Shown in pieces: positions 13,570-21,683 of a stretch of 26,159 bases of DNA. This DNA is from Erysipelotrichia bacterium. Its GTDB lineage: Bacteria > Bacillota_I > Bacilli_A > Erysipelotrichales > Erysipelotrichaceae. The stretch spans positions 1-26,159 of the forward strand of contig SAAR01000010.1 of the NCBI GenBank assembly GCA_009916335.1, given 5' to 3'. The translations under genes and the position numbers were made by a program. Every line of letters begins with the position of its first letter. The stretch's first letter is position 1. Below the pieces are notes generated by a model. That model saw only the letters and a list, made by a program, of their open reading frames with translations, did no database searches and was not told where the DNA came from.

Positions 13570-15463
13570 ACATTCTCATCCTCTGGCCTTGTGTGGCTCT
13601 TACCTCTGGAACATCAATCTCTTTATTGTTAACCTCTTCTCTCTTCATACCGCTGAATGGCATGATCTCATCAAGACCTTTGGCTTTATGGATACCTTTG
13701 AACAGTTCTTCTTGTTCAGCGTTCTGAGGCTCTACGACAAGCCCTAAACGGGTTGCTTTCTCATAAGCTACACTCAAGAACACATCACTACCTTCAAACG
13801 TTATAGACTTCCAGCCTTTAGCTATGGCGAGTTTAGACATTTTTTCTGATACTGTATTATAGTTTTTTCCTTTAGCTCTTATTTCCTGAGCACTTTCAAG
13901 AACAGATGTTTTATCTTTAAAGTGAATAATACGTGTTTTAGATCTGTTTATGATTTTATCAATCTCATCACCAAAGGTATCATAGATTTTATCCTCGCTT
14001 AAAAATACTGGTTTTGCATTGGAACTACCTTTTAAACCATCAGCAAAGTAATCTACAACATCACCTAATTTCTTATACCACGGCGTTTGATGTTCCTCTT
14101 CATAATCGATTTTTTTGTTGGTAGCTATTCTTTCTATTGTTTGAGATAGTTTATTTTTAAGGTTTGAAGACTTTTTAAGAGTCATTGTCTCTTCAATACC
14201 AACATTGTTGTATATTTCTCTTGTCAATTTATCTTCATCAGTGAGCGTTTCTTTTTGGCTATTTTCTTTATCAATTTCATGATGTATGCTTTGCATAAAA
14301 TTATTATAATCACGTTCTCTTTTAAGCTCTTCTTCTTTTATCTTTTCACTTACCTCTTTATACCATTTTTCATTTTCATTTCTTTCATTAATAAGCCTGT
14401 TAGTTATAATATGATTCTCTGTTGTCATAAGCTCATCTGAAATTTTACTGTTAACAAACATGTAAGCATCCCTTTTAATATCACTCCATTCTTTAAGTTC
14501 ATTATGTGTCATATCAGGAAGATCTTTATTGTTAAGTATGCTTTTTATAGATTTGTTCGCTTCTTCAAGTTTATTAGACGCATCATTTTTGTTTTCTATG
14601 ATAGATTTTATAAATGCATCATCAAAATTTAATGTATCCTTGTTCTCTATTAGGTTGGAGAAATTTTCTACACTCGCTTCTAACTTATTTCTTTCTTCAA
14701 TAAGTTTATCCGCATCTTTAGGGTTGCGATGTTGTTCAGTAAAACGATCTAAATCAGTATAATCTATTTCATTCTTGGTAGTTGTTTGCGGAGCCTGATT
14801 ATTAGTTAAAATATTAAATAAATCATTTTCATCGTTTTCTTTTCGGACGTTTAACTCATCATTAACTCTTTGAGAAATAATATCGAACTTATTCATGTAG
14901 TGATCACGTTTTTGTGTTGCCTCTATAACATCACTTACATCAAAATCATAGTGGTTATGAATGACCCAATCGCAATTCCTTATCTCTTGTTCATTTAGTG
15001 CTTTTTGCTTTTCAAAATACTCTTCTAACTCTTCGGTAGTCATGTCTTTAAAATCCAAAGCGTATAAATCATCTATATCTTTATCAAACTGTTCCATAAG
15101 TTGTGTTTGCTTGTTTGCGAGATTATGCGTTTCAACGTCAGCCACCGGATCACTACTTAACACGCTGTTTATCTCTTTAAGTGAACCTTCCAGTTCTGAT
15201 AACTCATCATTGAACGCACTGATAACAGCGTCATTGAAGCCATGCGTATCTTTGTTAGCGATAAGCTCATTAATCTTGGTGATACGTTCCTGTAGAACAA
15301 GGCGGTTCTCGATAAGCTCATCAGCCGGGTTAGCTTCTACTGGTAAAGCCGGTTCTTCATCCATCGAGGGGAAGAGTGCTTCCAGCTCTTCTACTGTTTT
15401 TTCCTTGAACACATCCTGAATATTTCCGTTCTCATCGAACAAGTTTTCTGTATTGTCTATCAT
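13568..15463 (-). CDS. Coiled-coil protein with C-terminal LPD7 relaxase-associated domain
   Basis: A 631-residue protein. The ATG at 15463 is chosen because AGAGGAAAACAT precedes it; longer starts would run through the operator. The first ~470 residues are charged helical repeats (RLVLQERITKINELIANKDT recurs as 'KLEASVENFSNLIENKDT', and 'LPDMTHNELKEW' resembles 'DFKDMTTEELEEY'), so the coil holds an internal duplication. Residues ~500-588 match the LPD7 fold: IIHFKDKTSVLESAQEIRAK followed by LAIAKGWKSITFEGSDVF and the 'GLVVEP' end. LPD7 is usually fused to the C-terminus of plasmid relaxases. Here it stands apart from, and divergent to, the HFH-motif gene at 16803. A relaxosome scaffold is the best guess. 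Confidence 0.78.
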   Translation of the reverse strand: MIDNTENLFDENGNIQDVFKEKTVEELEALFPSMDEEPALPVEANPADELIENRLVLQERITKINELIANKDTHGFNDAVISAFNDELSELEGSLKEINSVLSSDPVADVETHNLANKQTQLMEQFDKDIDDLYALDFKDMTTEELEEYFEKQKALNEQEIRNCDWVIHNHYDFDVSDVIEATQKRDHYMNKFDIISQRVNDELNVRKENDENDLFNILTNNQAPQTTTKNEIDYTDLDRFTEQHRNPKDADKLIEERNKLEASVENFSNLIENKDTLNFDDAFIKSIIENKNDASNKLEEANKSIKSILNNKDLPDMTHNELKEWSDIKRDAYMFVNSKISDELMTTENHIITNRLINERNENEKWYKEVSEKIKEEELKRERDYNNFMQSIHHEIDKENSQKETLTDEDKLTREIYNNVGIEETMTLKKSSNLKNKLSQTIERIATNKKIDYEEEHQTPWYKKLGDVVDYFADGLKGSSNAKPVFLSEDKIYDTFGDEIDKIINRSKTRIIHFKDKTSVLESAQEIRAKGKNYNTVSEKMSKLAIAKGWKSITFEGSDVFLSVAYEKATRLGLVVEPQNAEQEELFKGIHKAKGLDEIMPFSGMKREEVNNKEIDVPEVRATQGQRMRM

Positions 15464-15517
15464 ATGTTTTCCTCTCTTTAAGTAATTGTTTTGGTTAGCA
15501 TAAACTTTCTCATTGCT

Positions 15518-15552
15518 AGTATAGTCTATACTAATATATACTAATCTATATC
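15518..15552. promoter_or_regulatory. Decamer-repeat operator, copy C, in the LPD7-parA divergent region
   Basis: AGTATAG (15518-15524), then CTATACTAAT (15526-15535), ATATACTAAT (15536-15545) and a partial CTATAT (15546-15551), all in a 10-bp register. The units lie on one face of the helix in the shared promoter region of the LPD7 gene (-) and parA (+). This is the most complete array in the window and a good candidate for a partition-complex operator or centromere. Confidence 0.65.
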
Positions 15553-15614
15553 GGCGGAATGTCAATTTGACGGGAAGCCTAACCAACTGAAAAACCTAGA
15601 AAAAGGTGATTGTT

Positions 15615-16244
15615 ATGTTGACTATCAGTGTGTGGAATCGTAAGGGTGGTGTTGGGAAAACAAATTCAGCCATCCAGATAGCTGGATGGTTTGCGGCTCA
15701 GGGACGTAAAACAAGTCTTGTAGATCTAGACCCACAGGGCGGTTCACTTATCTTTGCCGGATATGCCAAACAGAACGGTAAAGAGCTTCCTTTTCACGTT
15801 GGCCGTAAACCTGCAGCCGATTCTGAATACATCATTTTTGACCACAGCCCCGGTGTGAATAGCGGTGGTGCTTTGGGTAGCTTTGTGATCGTGCCGACTA
15901 TCCTCGATGCTTCCAGCTTTTCAATTACGCTCAAAAGCATTGATGAGCTGAAGAACGAAATGAAGAAGCCTTATCTGTTGCTTCCTAACCGTGTTGAGAT
16001 CCAGAACAAAGAGCAAGGCGAACTGTTAGAGCGCATCCAAGAGAAAGCACGCGCTCATGGCTATGAACAACCTTTCATCAGAAAACGTGTTGCCTACCCT
16101 CGCGCTTACGGCATGGGTATAACAGTATTCGAACCAAAATCAGGTTTGCCATCAGCTAACGATGCTCAGGCCGAGTTCGAACATCTGTTATCTGTTATGG
16201 GTAGCAAGATTAAGCAACTTGCATCCGGTGGTAGTGAAGCCTGA
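15615..16244 (+). CDS. parA: ParA-family partition ATPase
   Basis: A 209-residue small (type Ib-like) ParA. It has the deviant Walker A KGGVGKT (residues 10-16) with the signature lysine at its start, the A' block LVDLDPQGG (35-43), and the Walker B-like strand YIIFDHSPG (72-80). The C-terminal KRVAYPRAYGMGITVFE is as in plasmid ParF/ParA proteins. There is no N-terminal HTH, so the DNA-binding partner must regulate the operon. It forms ATP-dependent assemblies on the nucleoid that move plasmid copies apart. The ATG at 15615 is preferred over a GTG 9 nt upstream because AAAAAGGTGA gives proper spacing. The aspartates expected for hydrolysis (D37, D39, D76) are present. Confidence 0.92.
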   Translation: MLTISVWNRKGGVGKTNSAIQIAGWFAAQGRKTSLVDLDPQGGSLIFAGYAKQNGKELPFHVGRKPAADSEYIIFDHSPGVNSGGALGSFVIVPTILDASSFSITLKSIDELKNEMKKPYLLLPNRVEIQNKEQGELLERIQEKARAHGYEQPFIRKRVAYPRAYGMGITVFEPKSGLPSANDAQAEFEHLLSVMGSKIKQLASGGSEA

Positions 16245-16261
16245 CCCTGAAAAACATGCAT

Positions 16262-16292
16262 TATAGTATAGACTGGTATAGACTAGACTATA
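16262..16292. promoter_or_regulatory. Decamer-repeat operator, copy D, before the parA partner
   Basis: Direct repeats GTATAGACTG (16266-16275) and GTATAGACTA (16276-16285), then GACTATA. They are the reverse-strand form of the CTATACTAAT decamer, again at exactly 10-bp spacing, in the 79-bp gap between parA and the next gene. Fits a centromere or operator for a ribbon-helix-helix protein. Confidence 0.6.
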
Positions 16293-16323
16293 TTCATTCT
16301 GGTGAAATCTGAGGAAGTTTGTG

Positions 16324-16689
16324 ATGACTGATAAGAAAGTAGAAAAGAAGAAAAAAGCAGCAAGTTGGTTAGATGATATGGAGTCGTTTGAAAAAACCTC
16401 TCTTGAAACGGCCTTTGCTAACCAGTATGCGGAAACCTACTGGAACTATGAGTATATCGATCTTGGTGATATTCCTCCGGGAACCACGCCATACGTGCGT
16501 TGCACCTTCAAGATTACCCGTGAAAAAGATAACTTCCGTATGGCAGCTATCCGTATTCCTCAAGCGCTGGAAGAGAAAATTAAATCTCTTTCCGATGAAC
16601 CTTATTCCAACGTTATTTTAGCTCTTGCCGATTTGAAAGCCGATGAGTTAATAAAAGAAAATAAAAAAATCATCGTTTCAGAAAAATAA
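16324..16689 (+). CDS. Candidate centromere-binding partner of ParA (RHH-like)
   Basis: A 121-residue protein directly downstream of parA, the usual place of a ParB/ParG-type partner. The N-terminus is lysine-rich (DKKVEKKKKAASWLDDM), as in flexible ParG arms that stimulate ParA. The C-terminal ~50 residues show strand-helix-helix order (FRMAAIRIPQ, then ALEEKIKSL, then YSNVILALADLKADELI), compatible with an RHH fold, but no motif is conclusive. The ATG at 16324 lies 8 nt after GAGGA; a GTG 3 nt upstream is less well placed. Decamer repeats at 16262-16292 are just upstream and are its likely binding site. Inferred from context and secondary structure only. Confidence 0.62.
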   Translation: MTDKKVEKKKKAASWLDDMESFEKTSLETAFANQYAETYWNYEYIDLGDIPPGTTPYVRCTFKITREKDNFRMAAIRIPQALEEKIKSLSDEPYSNVILALADLKADELIKENKKIIVSEK

Positions 16690-16728
16690 TTGATAAAGGG
16701 AATACTTCGTCTGTTGTAATTAATTAAA

Positions 16729-16773
16729 TATGGGTTAGGATATATTTATGGGCTGAAACCCAAAACCCATAAA
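16729..16773. repeat. Overlapping inverted repeats before the HFH-motif gene
   Basis: TATGGGTT (16729-16736) and TTTATGGG (16745-16752) can each pair with the single right arm AACCCATAAA (16764-16773). A further AAACCC lies between. Such nested repeats beside a possible relaxase gene could be an oriT, or an attenuator in its leader. No nic site can be assigned. Confidence 0.35.
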
Positions 16774-16802
16774 ACAGACAATATAATAAGAGGATATACA
16801 TT

Positions 16803-18770
16803 ATGATGAAAATACTTGGTGAAAAATCAAAAAAAGGGGTAATAAGTGATTTAAGGCATTCTGAGAGTTTCAAAGAGGCTTCTCACGATGGTGCTTTACT
16901 TTATGATCCAGTATCAAAGACATTTATTACTGCTGAAAACAGTAAAGAACTTATTGATAAATACATCGGCTATCGTAATACCGAAACAGGAGAGTATATT
17001 GATGGTTTGATTAAACCAGAAGACTTTCCAAGCGATGAGTTATTTATAAAATTACAGGACAGACCGGGATATAACACGAAAAGAAGAATAGGTGATGGTG
17101 AATCTGATGTAGAGTTTACTCACTTGTTAATTCAAATCCCTGAAGGAACTCCGGTAGAAAAATGGCCTGACTTCAAAAAAGAAGTTATTGAAGCTTTCGC
17201 ACACCCTAATGAGTGGTATAAGAAAGGTAAAGGTGGTGGTCGTTATACGCCAACTGTTCATATTGGTGATTGTTTTGTAGCTGCTTCTGGCACTCATGTT
17301 AGCCAAGACGGTAAAAGTGCTCATTTCCATATGATTGTTGGTTCACGAACTTTAAATAACAAGAACTACTATGGAATAGACCATAATGATCAGCCAATCA
17401 TCCTACCAAATAATCCAGACTGGAGAAGTATTACAAGACGCTCTTTACTTGGCTCAGAAGCTGAATGGCGAGAACTAAAAAGAAAACGCATTAACGATGC
17501 ACTTGAAGCGCTTGGACTTCCAAAAACTCATTGGTTAAATAAAGATGAGAAGATGGATGAAAGTAAAGCTAAAGCTAAAGATGCTTTACAGGATGCTATT
17601 AAAGATGAAGAGCAAGAAGAATTAAATTCAGAATTAGAAAATCTTAAAATATCTAAAGAGCTTGCTGTAAAAGAGTTCTCAGATAAAGATATTCAGGATG
17701 CTGAACTTCATAAAAGTATCATTAGTGGGCAAAAATTACTTGCTGATATTTCTAAACGTGCCGAAGAAAAACTTGCCGAGGCTTACAGGGAAATAGAGCT
17801 TGTTAACATTACACGTTCTTCTGTTGAAAATGCTATTGCCTTAGCCACCATAAAACAGAAACTTACCTCTACTGAACAGCTTTTAGAAACTACAGAAGCA
17901 ACATTAAAAGCTGAAGCAGAATCAAGAGAAGCTTTTGAGAAACAACTCAATGATACAAATGTTGTTCTTGAAAAATTAAAAGAAGAACATGAAAACCTCA
18001 AAACCAATTATACTGAAATTACTACTCAATATGATGAGTTAGATACTCTTTATTCCACTACAGTAGCAAAACATGAGGTTGAGATCACTAACCTCACGAC
18101 TAAGCATACTACTGAAATAACAGCTAAAAATAGAGAGATTGAAGAGCTTAAGTCTACTCATGAAAGAGAGCTTCAGGAACAAGAATTGTTCTATGAAGGT
18201 GCGTTAGAAAATCAGCAAAAAACGTTTGACAATCTTTTAGCTGATAAAGAAGAAGAAATAAAACAGCTTAAAACTACTCATGGTAATGAGCTTAAAGAAC
18301 TTAACGCTATTATTGTTAGCAAAGATACCAATATTGCAGATCTTGAAAGAAAAAATACAGAACTGGAAAATAATCTTGCTACACTGAAAACAGAGAAAGA
18401 TAAACAGCGTAAAGATTTCGATGATTTAATTGAAAAACTTAAACAAGGTCATTTGGAAGCTATCGAAGCGCTCAAAGCTTCAAATAAATCATTAACCGAT
18501 GAAATAACTAAACAAGTTGCTGATGTAAGTAAACTGAAAAAAGAGAAGGAGCAACTTCAAACTGAAAACAACGGTTTGAATGAACAACTCAAATCTGTTC
18601 AAAAAGAAATTGAAGAACTTAAATCCGACAAAGCGAAATTAGAAGTTGATAATAAAGACCTGAATGACGCTCTAAAGGTTTATGAAGATGATAATAAACA
18701 ACGCTTAGAACAAGCTAAAGATAACAAGAAAGATAATAATCCTGACCCTAAGAAACCTAAAAACAAATAA
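16803..18770 (+). CDS. Candidate relaxase-like (HUH-motif) protein with long coiled-coil tail
   Basis: A 655-residue protein. Residues 105-113 (FTHLLIQIP) look like the first core strand of a relaxase. H165 and HFH (H174, F175, H176) in THVSQDGKSAHFHMIVGSR resemble relaxase motif III, the HUH metal-binding site on a strand. Y34, Y54 and Y57 are candidate catalytic tyrosines upstream. Residues ~235-645 are an almost unbroken coiled coil (KLKKEKEQLQTENNGLNEQL), ending in a Lys/Asp/Pro tail. There is no helicase or primase domain. Position after parA and its partner, and the nearby LPD7 protein, support a transfer role. It has GAGG 9 nt before the ATG and the shared ACATTATGA leader. An alternative is a non-catalytic structural protein with a chance HFH. 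Confidence 0.6.
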   Translation: MMKILGEKSKKGVISDLRHSESFKEASHDGALLYDPVSKTFITAENSKELIDKYIGYRNTETGEYIDGLIKPEDFPSDELFIKLQDRPGYNTKRRIGDGESDVEFTHLLIQIPEGTPVEKWPDFKKEVIEAFAHPNEWYKKGKGGGRYTPTVHIGDCFVAASGTHVSQDGKSAHFHMIVGSRTLNNKNYYGIDHNDQPIILPNNPDWRSITRRSLLGSEAEWRELKRKRINDALEALGLPKTHWLNKDEKMDESKAKAKDALQDAIKDEEQEELNSELENLKISKELAVKEFSDKDIQDAELHKSIISGQKLLADISKRAEEKLAEAYREIELVNITRSSVENAIALATIKQKLTSTEQLLETTEATLKAEAESREAFEKQLNDTNVVLEKLKEEHENLKTNYTEITTQYDELDTLYSTTVAKHEVEITNLTTKHTTEITAKNREIEELKSTHERELQEQELFYEGALENQQKTFDNLLADKEEEIKQLKTTHGNELKELNAIIVSKDTNIADLERKNTELENNLATLKTEKDKQRKDFDDLIEKLKQGHLEAIEALKASNKSLTDEITKQVADVSKLKKEKEQLQTENNGLNEQLKSVQKEIEELKSDKAKLEVDNKDLNDALKVYEDDNKQRLEQAKDNKKDNNPDPKKPKNK

Positions 18771-18775
18771 TTAGA

Positions 18776-18797
18776 AGGGGCTGAAAAGCCCCTCTTT
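18776..18797 (+). terminator. Terminator after the HFH-motif gene
   Basis: AGGGGCT (18776-18782), GAAA tetraloop, AGCCCCT (18787-18793), then CTTT. A short T tract makes it weaker than the others. Confidence 0.7.
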
Positions 18798-18829
18798 GCT
18801 TTAGCCGATTACATTTGAAGGAAAACATT

Positions 18830-19408
18830 ATGATGAATAGAACAGAACAAGCGAGGATGGCTATACAATCCAGAAAAGAAGCAGAAGCACAGGAACCACA
18901 GCCAGAAGTTGAAATAACCGCTACAACCTCAAATGTTGAGGTTGATTATGGTTCATTGCTTGGATATGTCTGGAAGAACAGAACTGACTTATCAAGGAAA
19001 GAAAAAATTATTTTCAGACACTCATTACCATTTAATGATAATAAAACGCTTATTGTTGAAGAAGGTATAAACAGTTATTCACTATATGGCGATGAGAATT
19101 TTACTTGTCAGCAGGTAAATATGTTCATTGATTATTTTGGTTCAAAGCTTAAAAAGTGGGGTTGTTTCAAGCCAGAATCATATAATGATGAGTTTTTATA
19201 TTTCTTTTTCAAGGAATGTATCTTAAGAAACTTACCTGTGGCAGTATCAATATTCAACGTTGACCAAAATAAACAGCTTGAAGTAATAAAAGATATATTA
19301 AATGACATTCAAAATGAGTATGGAAATACAGCCCCAAACAATCTTTCTAAAATCTATATAGAAAACTACGTTTATAACTGGAAGCGAAATTTAAAGGCGA
19401 TTGCTTAA
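18830..19408 (+). CDS. Unknown soluble protein
   Basis: A 192-residue protein. The N-terminal ~45 residues are charged and probably disordered (RKEAEAQEPQPEVEITATTS). The rest appears to be a compact alpha/beta domain with many aromatics (FIDYFGSKLKKWGCFKPESY, DEFLYFFFKECILRNLPVAV) and a helical C-terminus. The ATG at 18830 follows AAGGAAAACATT; an upstream TTG is rejected for lack of a binding site. It lies between the HFH-motif gene and the DUF927 ATPase and shares their ACATTATGA leader, so a common function is possible. No recognised family. Confidence 0.7.
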   Translation: MMNRTEQARMAIQSRKEAEAQEPQPEVEITATTSNVEVDYGSLLGYVWKNRTDLSRKEKIIFRHSLPFNDNKTLIVEEGINSYSLYGDENFTCQQVNMFIDYFGSKLKKWGCFKPESYNDEFLYFFFKECILRNLPVAVSIFNVDQNKQLEVIKDILNDIQNEYGNTAPNNLSKIYIENYVYNWKRNLKAIA

Positions 19409-19411
19409 TTA

Positions 19412-19444
19412 TTTCTCACTCTACTATTGATTTATAGTGAGAAA
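19412..19444. repeat. Perfect inverted repeat before the DUF927 gene
   Basis: TTTCTCACT (19412-19420) and AGTGAGAAA (19436-19444), 9-bp arms with a 15-nt spacer and no T tract after either arm. Position (61 bp before the DUF927 start) suggests an operator or an RNA hairpin rather than a terminator. Confidence 0.45.
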
Positions 19445-19504
19445 ATGTTATAAATAGTAAAAGTGCCATTAGAGCACACAAAAAAGATTATAAAAGGATA
19501 CATT

Positions 19505-21631
19505 ATGAATATGAGAACAATCAAAAGTGAACTATCAACTGATATAGTTTACCATGAAGAAGAACAATATACCGAGAAGCAACTAATAGAGACTTCTTAT
19601 TTTGCTGCTCGTGATTATATCATTCACGAAACAGGTATATATAAATTAGCAAAGAGCAATCCAGCTAAAGACAAAAAAGCTAATTACTACTGGATTAAAA
19701 TTACAGACTATTATATTTATCCTGTTCAGATTCTATCCACAGTGGATTTAGAAGGCGATAACAATGATGCTAACAAAGATATTAATAGCATGTATGTTAA
19801 TGTAGCTTTTAAAAACATCCGTAATGAAAAGAAAATTCTTTCTATTCCACTCGACCAATTTTCTGATCTCAAATCATCTAAGCTAAAAAAGGCCGGGTAT
19901 CTTTTACCTTACAGCGATAATCAGCAGTTAAAAGAGATACAGAAAGCAGTGAGCACCGTCCTTGCTACTGCTCAGAGTCCTTATAAACGTTTGGATGGTA
20001 AAATCATTGATGATGAAAACCAGCTCATTGATTGTTTACCTGCTTACACAAAGCGAGGCTGGATTGTTGATAGCCTGATACACATAAGAGAAAGCCATCC
20101 ACAATTCGTAGGTGTGTCCAAGACCAGAACTAAACGTGTTGGTAATGCTTCTATACAGATCACCGTATTCCAAGAACTGATTAAGTCCTCACGCCTTGCA
20201 AGCATATTTATATCTGTTGCTTTTGCTTCCTATACAAAGGGGCTGATACGTAAAACAGCCAACTTCTCACCTATCTACAACATTTTCGGTGAGAAGGGTA
20301 AAGGGAAGTCTACATTAGAGGCCATGATAGCCAGTATTGAGGGAGCGCCTAACCGTGAGTATGGTCTTATCAGAGACAGTAAGACCACGTTCCCCGGACT
20401 CGAAGAACTCTTGGCATCTTACACCAATGGCTTTTTCGTCATTGATGAGATTGATGATATGTTCCGTGGTAGCGCCAGTGATGCGATCTCTAAGCTCATG
20501 ACTATTGCTAACAATGGTGGGCGTTCCAAGTATGATAAAGATACAGAAGTTTCAGAAGGTAAAATGTGGAACAGTATCTTTTTCACTACCAGTAATAAAT
20601 CCCTTTATGAACTAACAAGAGGGGATATGAAGCAAAGCGCCATTGACTCACGTATCTTTGAGTTTGACGTAGAAGATCCAGAGATAAACATCTTTGGTAT
20701 TAACTTAGAAGAAGGGCGTGGTGATGTTGTTGAATGGTGGCTAAACCAGCTTGACCAGAATTTTGGTCATTTATACCCCCTTATTATTGATTATATCGTT
20801 AAGCATGTAGATGAGTTGAGAACTAATATTTATGCTTATGAGGGTGAGTTAATAAATGACCCTAACTATAAAATCATTCATGATGAAAGAAGAACCATTC
20901 AGACAATAGCACTTTCAAAAATTGGTGCTGATATTGTGGGAGCTATTCTTGGTGAAGAATATGGCATGATTTGCCATGAAGCTATTGATATACACAAATC
21001 AAGATTCTCAAATAAGGACATTCCTCAATTTGATGTAAATGAGAAACATTGGGATAATATGGACATTCTCAAACTCATGATCAACGCCAATAAAGCTTCT
21101 TTTGTTTGGGAAACTTACGCTTATTCTGATGATGATTCCTCTAACAGAGTAGCGGCTCAAAAATCAGAAGCGAAGCGTTATTCTGATATGGCTCAGTCAA
21201 AAGGTAATGTTTTAGGTATTATTCATTTGAATAGCCCTATGGAAACACCAAATGATTTTGATGGTTATGTTATTTTAAATACGATGGGTGATGAACACCT
21301 AAGACGTTCATTCAAACTCGAAATTACAGAGCTTGTAGCTTCTGCTAAGAAACTTGAACTCTATGATACTAAGCGAGTCAGGGGAGCAAAACAATTGCTT
21401 CTTGGTTCAACATCTACCCGCGAAAAAACATTTATTCTTAAGAACAGACCTGTTGTGATTGAAACAGAAAGCGAAGAGGCCAAAAATGCGCTTCTTGACG
21501 AAGCTTTTATTAACAACTCTATTGATAGTAAAGCTGATCTTGAGGAAATCATTAAGTATGCGCACAGCAATGTTGATACAGTAGTAGATGGAGAACCATT
21601 AGAGTTAGACGATGATTTTGTGCCTTTTTGA
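19505..21631 (+). CDS. DUF927-family P-loop ATPase (helicase-like)
   Basis: A 708-residue protein. The N-terminal ~245 residues precede a DUF927 ATPase core: Walker A GEKGKGKST (about 262-270, after SPIYNIF), then SKTTFPGLEELLASYTNGFF leading into Walker B VIDEID (about 312-317). FTTSNKSL (sensor 1-like) follows, and then DSRIFEFDV. DUF927 proteins are helicase/primase-associated ATPases of plasmids, phages and integrative elements. No primase motifs are visible here, so it may act with a primase elsewhere on the plasmid. The ATG at 19505 follows AAAAGGATACATT; an upstream GTG is rejected. The last residues are acidic (DDDFVPF), a possible single-stranded-binding-protein-like interaction tail, by appearance only. 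Confidence 0.82.
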   Translation: MNMRTIKSELSTDIVYHEEEQYTEKQLIETSYFAARDYIIHETGIYKLAKSNPAKDKKANYYWIKITDYYIYPVQILSTVDLEGDNNDANKDINSMYVNVAFKNIRNEKKILSIPLDQFSDLKSSKLKKAGYLLPYSDNQQLKEIQKAVSTVLATAQSPYKRLDGKIIDDENQLIDCLPAYTKRGWIVDSLIHIRESHPQFVGVSKTRTKRVGNASIQITVFQELIKSSRLASIFISVAFASYTKGLIRKTANFSPIYNIFGEKGKGKSTLEAMIASIEGAPNREYGLIRDSKTTFPGLEELLASYTNGFFVIDEIDDMFRGSASDAISKLMTIANNGGRSKYDKDTEVSEGKMWNSIFFTTSNKSLYELTRGDMKQSAIDSRIFEFDVEDPEINIFGINLEEGRGDVVEWWLNQLDQNFGHLYPLIIDYIVKHVDELRTNIYAYEGELINDPNYKIIHDERRTIQTIALSKIGADIVGAILGEEYGMICHEAIDIHKSRFSNKDIPQFDVNEKHWDNMDILKLMINANKASFVWETYAYSDDDSSNRVAAQKSEAKRYSDMAQSKGNVLGIIHLNSPMETPNDFDGYVILNTMGDEHLRRSFKLEITELVASAKKLELYDTKRVRGAKQLLLGSTSTREKTFILKNRPVVIETESEEAKNALLDEAFINNSIDSKADLEEIIKYAHSNVDTVVDGEPLELDDDFVPF

Positions 21632-21652
21632 TTATTGATTAGGTTTAACTTT

Positions 21653-21677
21653 AGCCTCGTTTATGCGGGGCTTTTTT
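21653..21677 (+). terminator. Terminator after the DUF927 gene
   Basis: AGCCTCG (21653-21659), loop TTTATG, CGGGGCT (21666-21672) with one T-G wobble, then TTTTT. Confidence 0.8.
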
Positions 21678-21683
21678 ACGCAT

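Noticed and set aside
14961..15419. Long open frame on the plus strand opposite the LPD7 gene.
   Set aside because: Serine-rich mirror of a Glu/Lys-rich coding strand, with no ribosome binding site; an antisense shadow.
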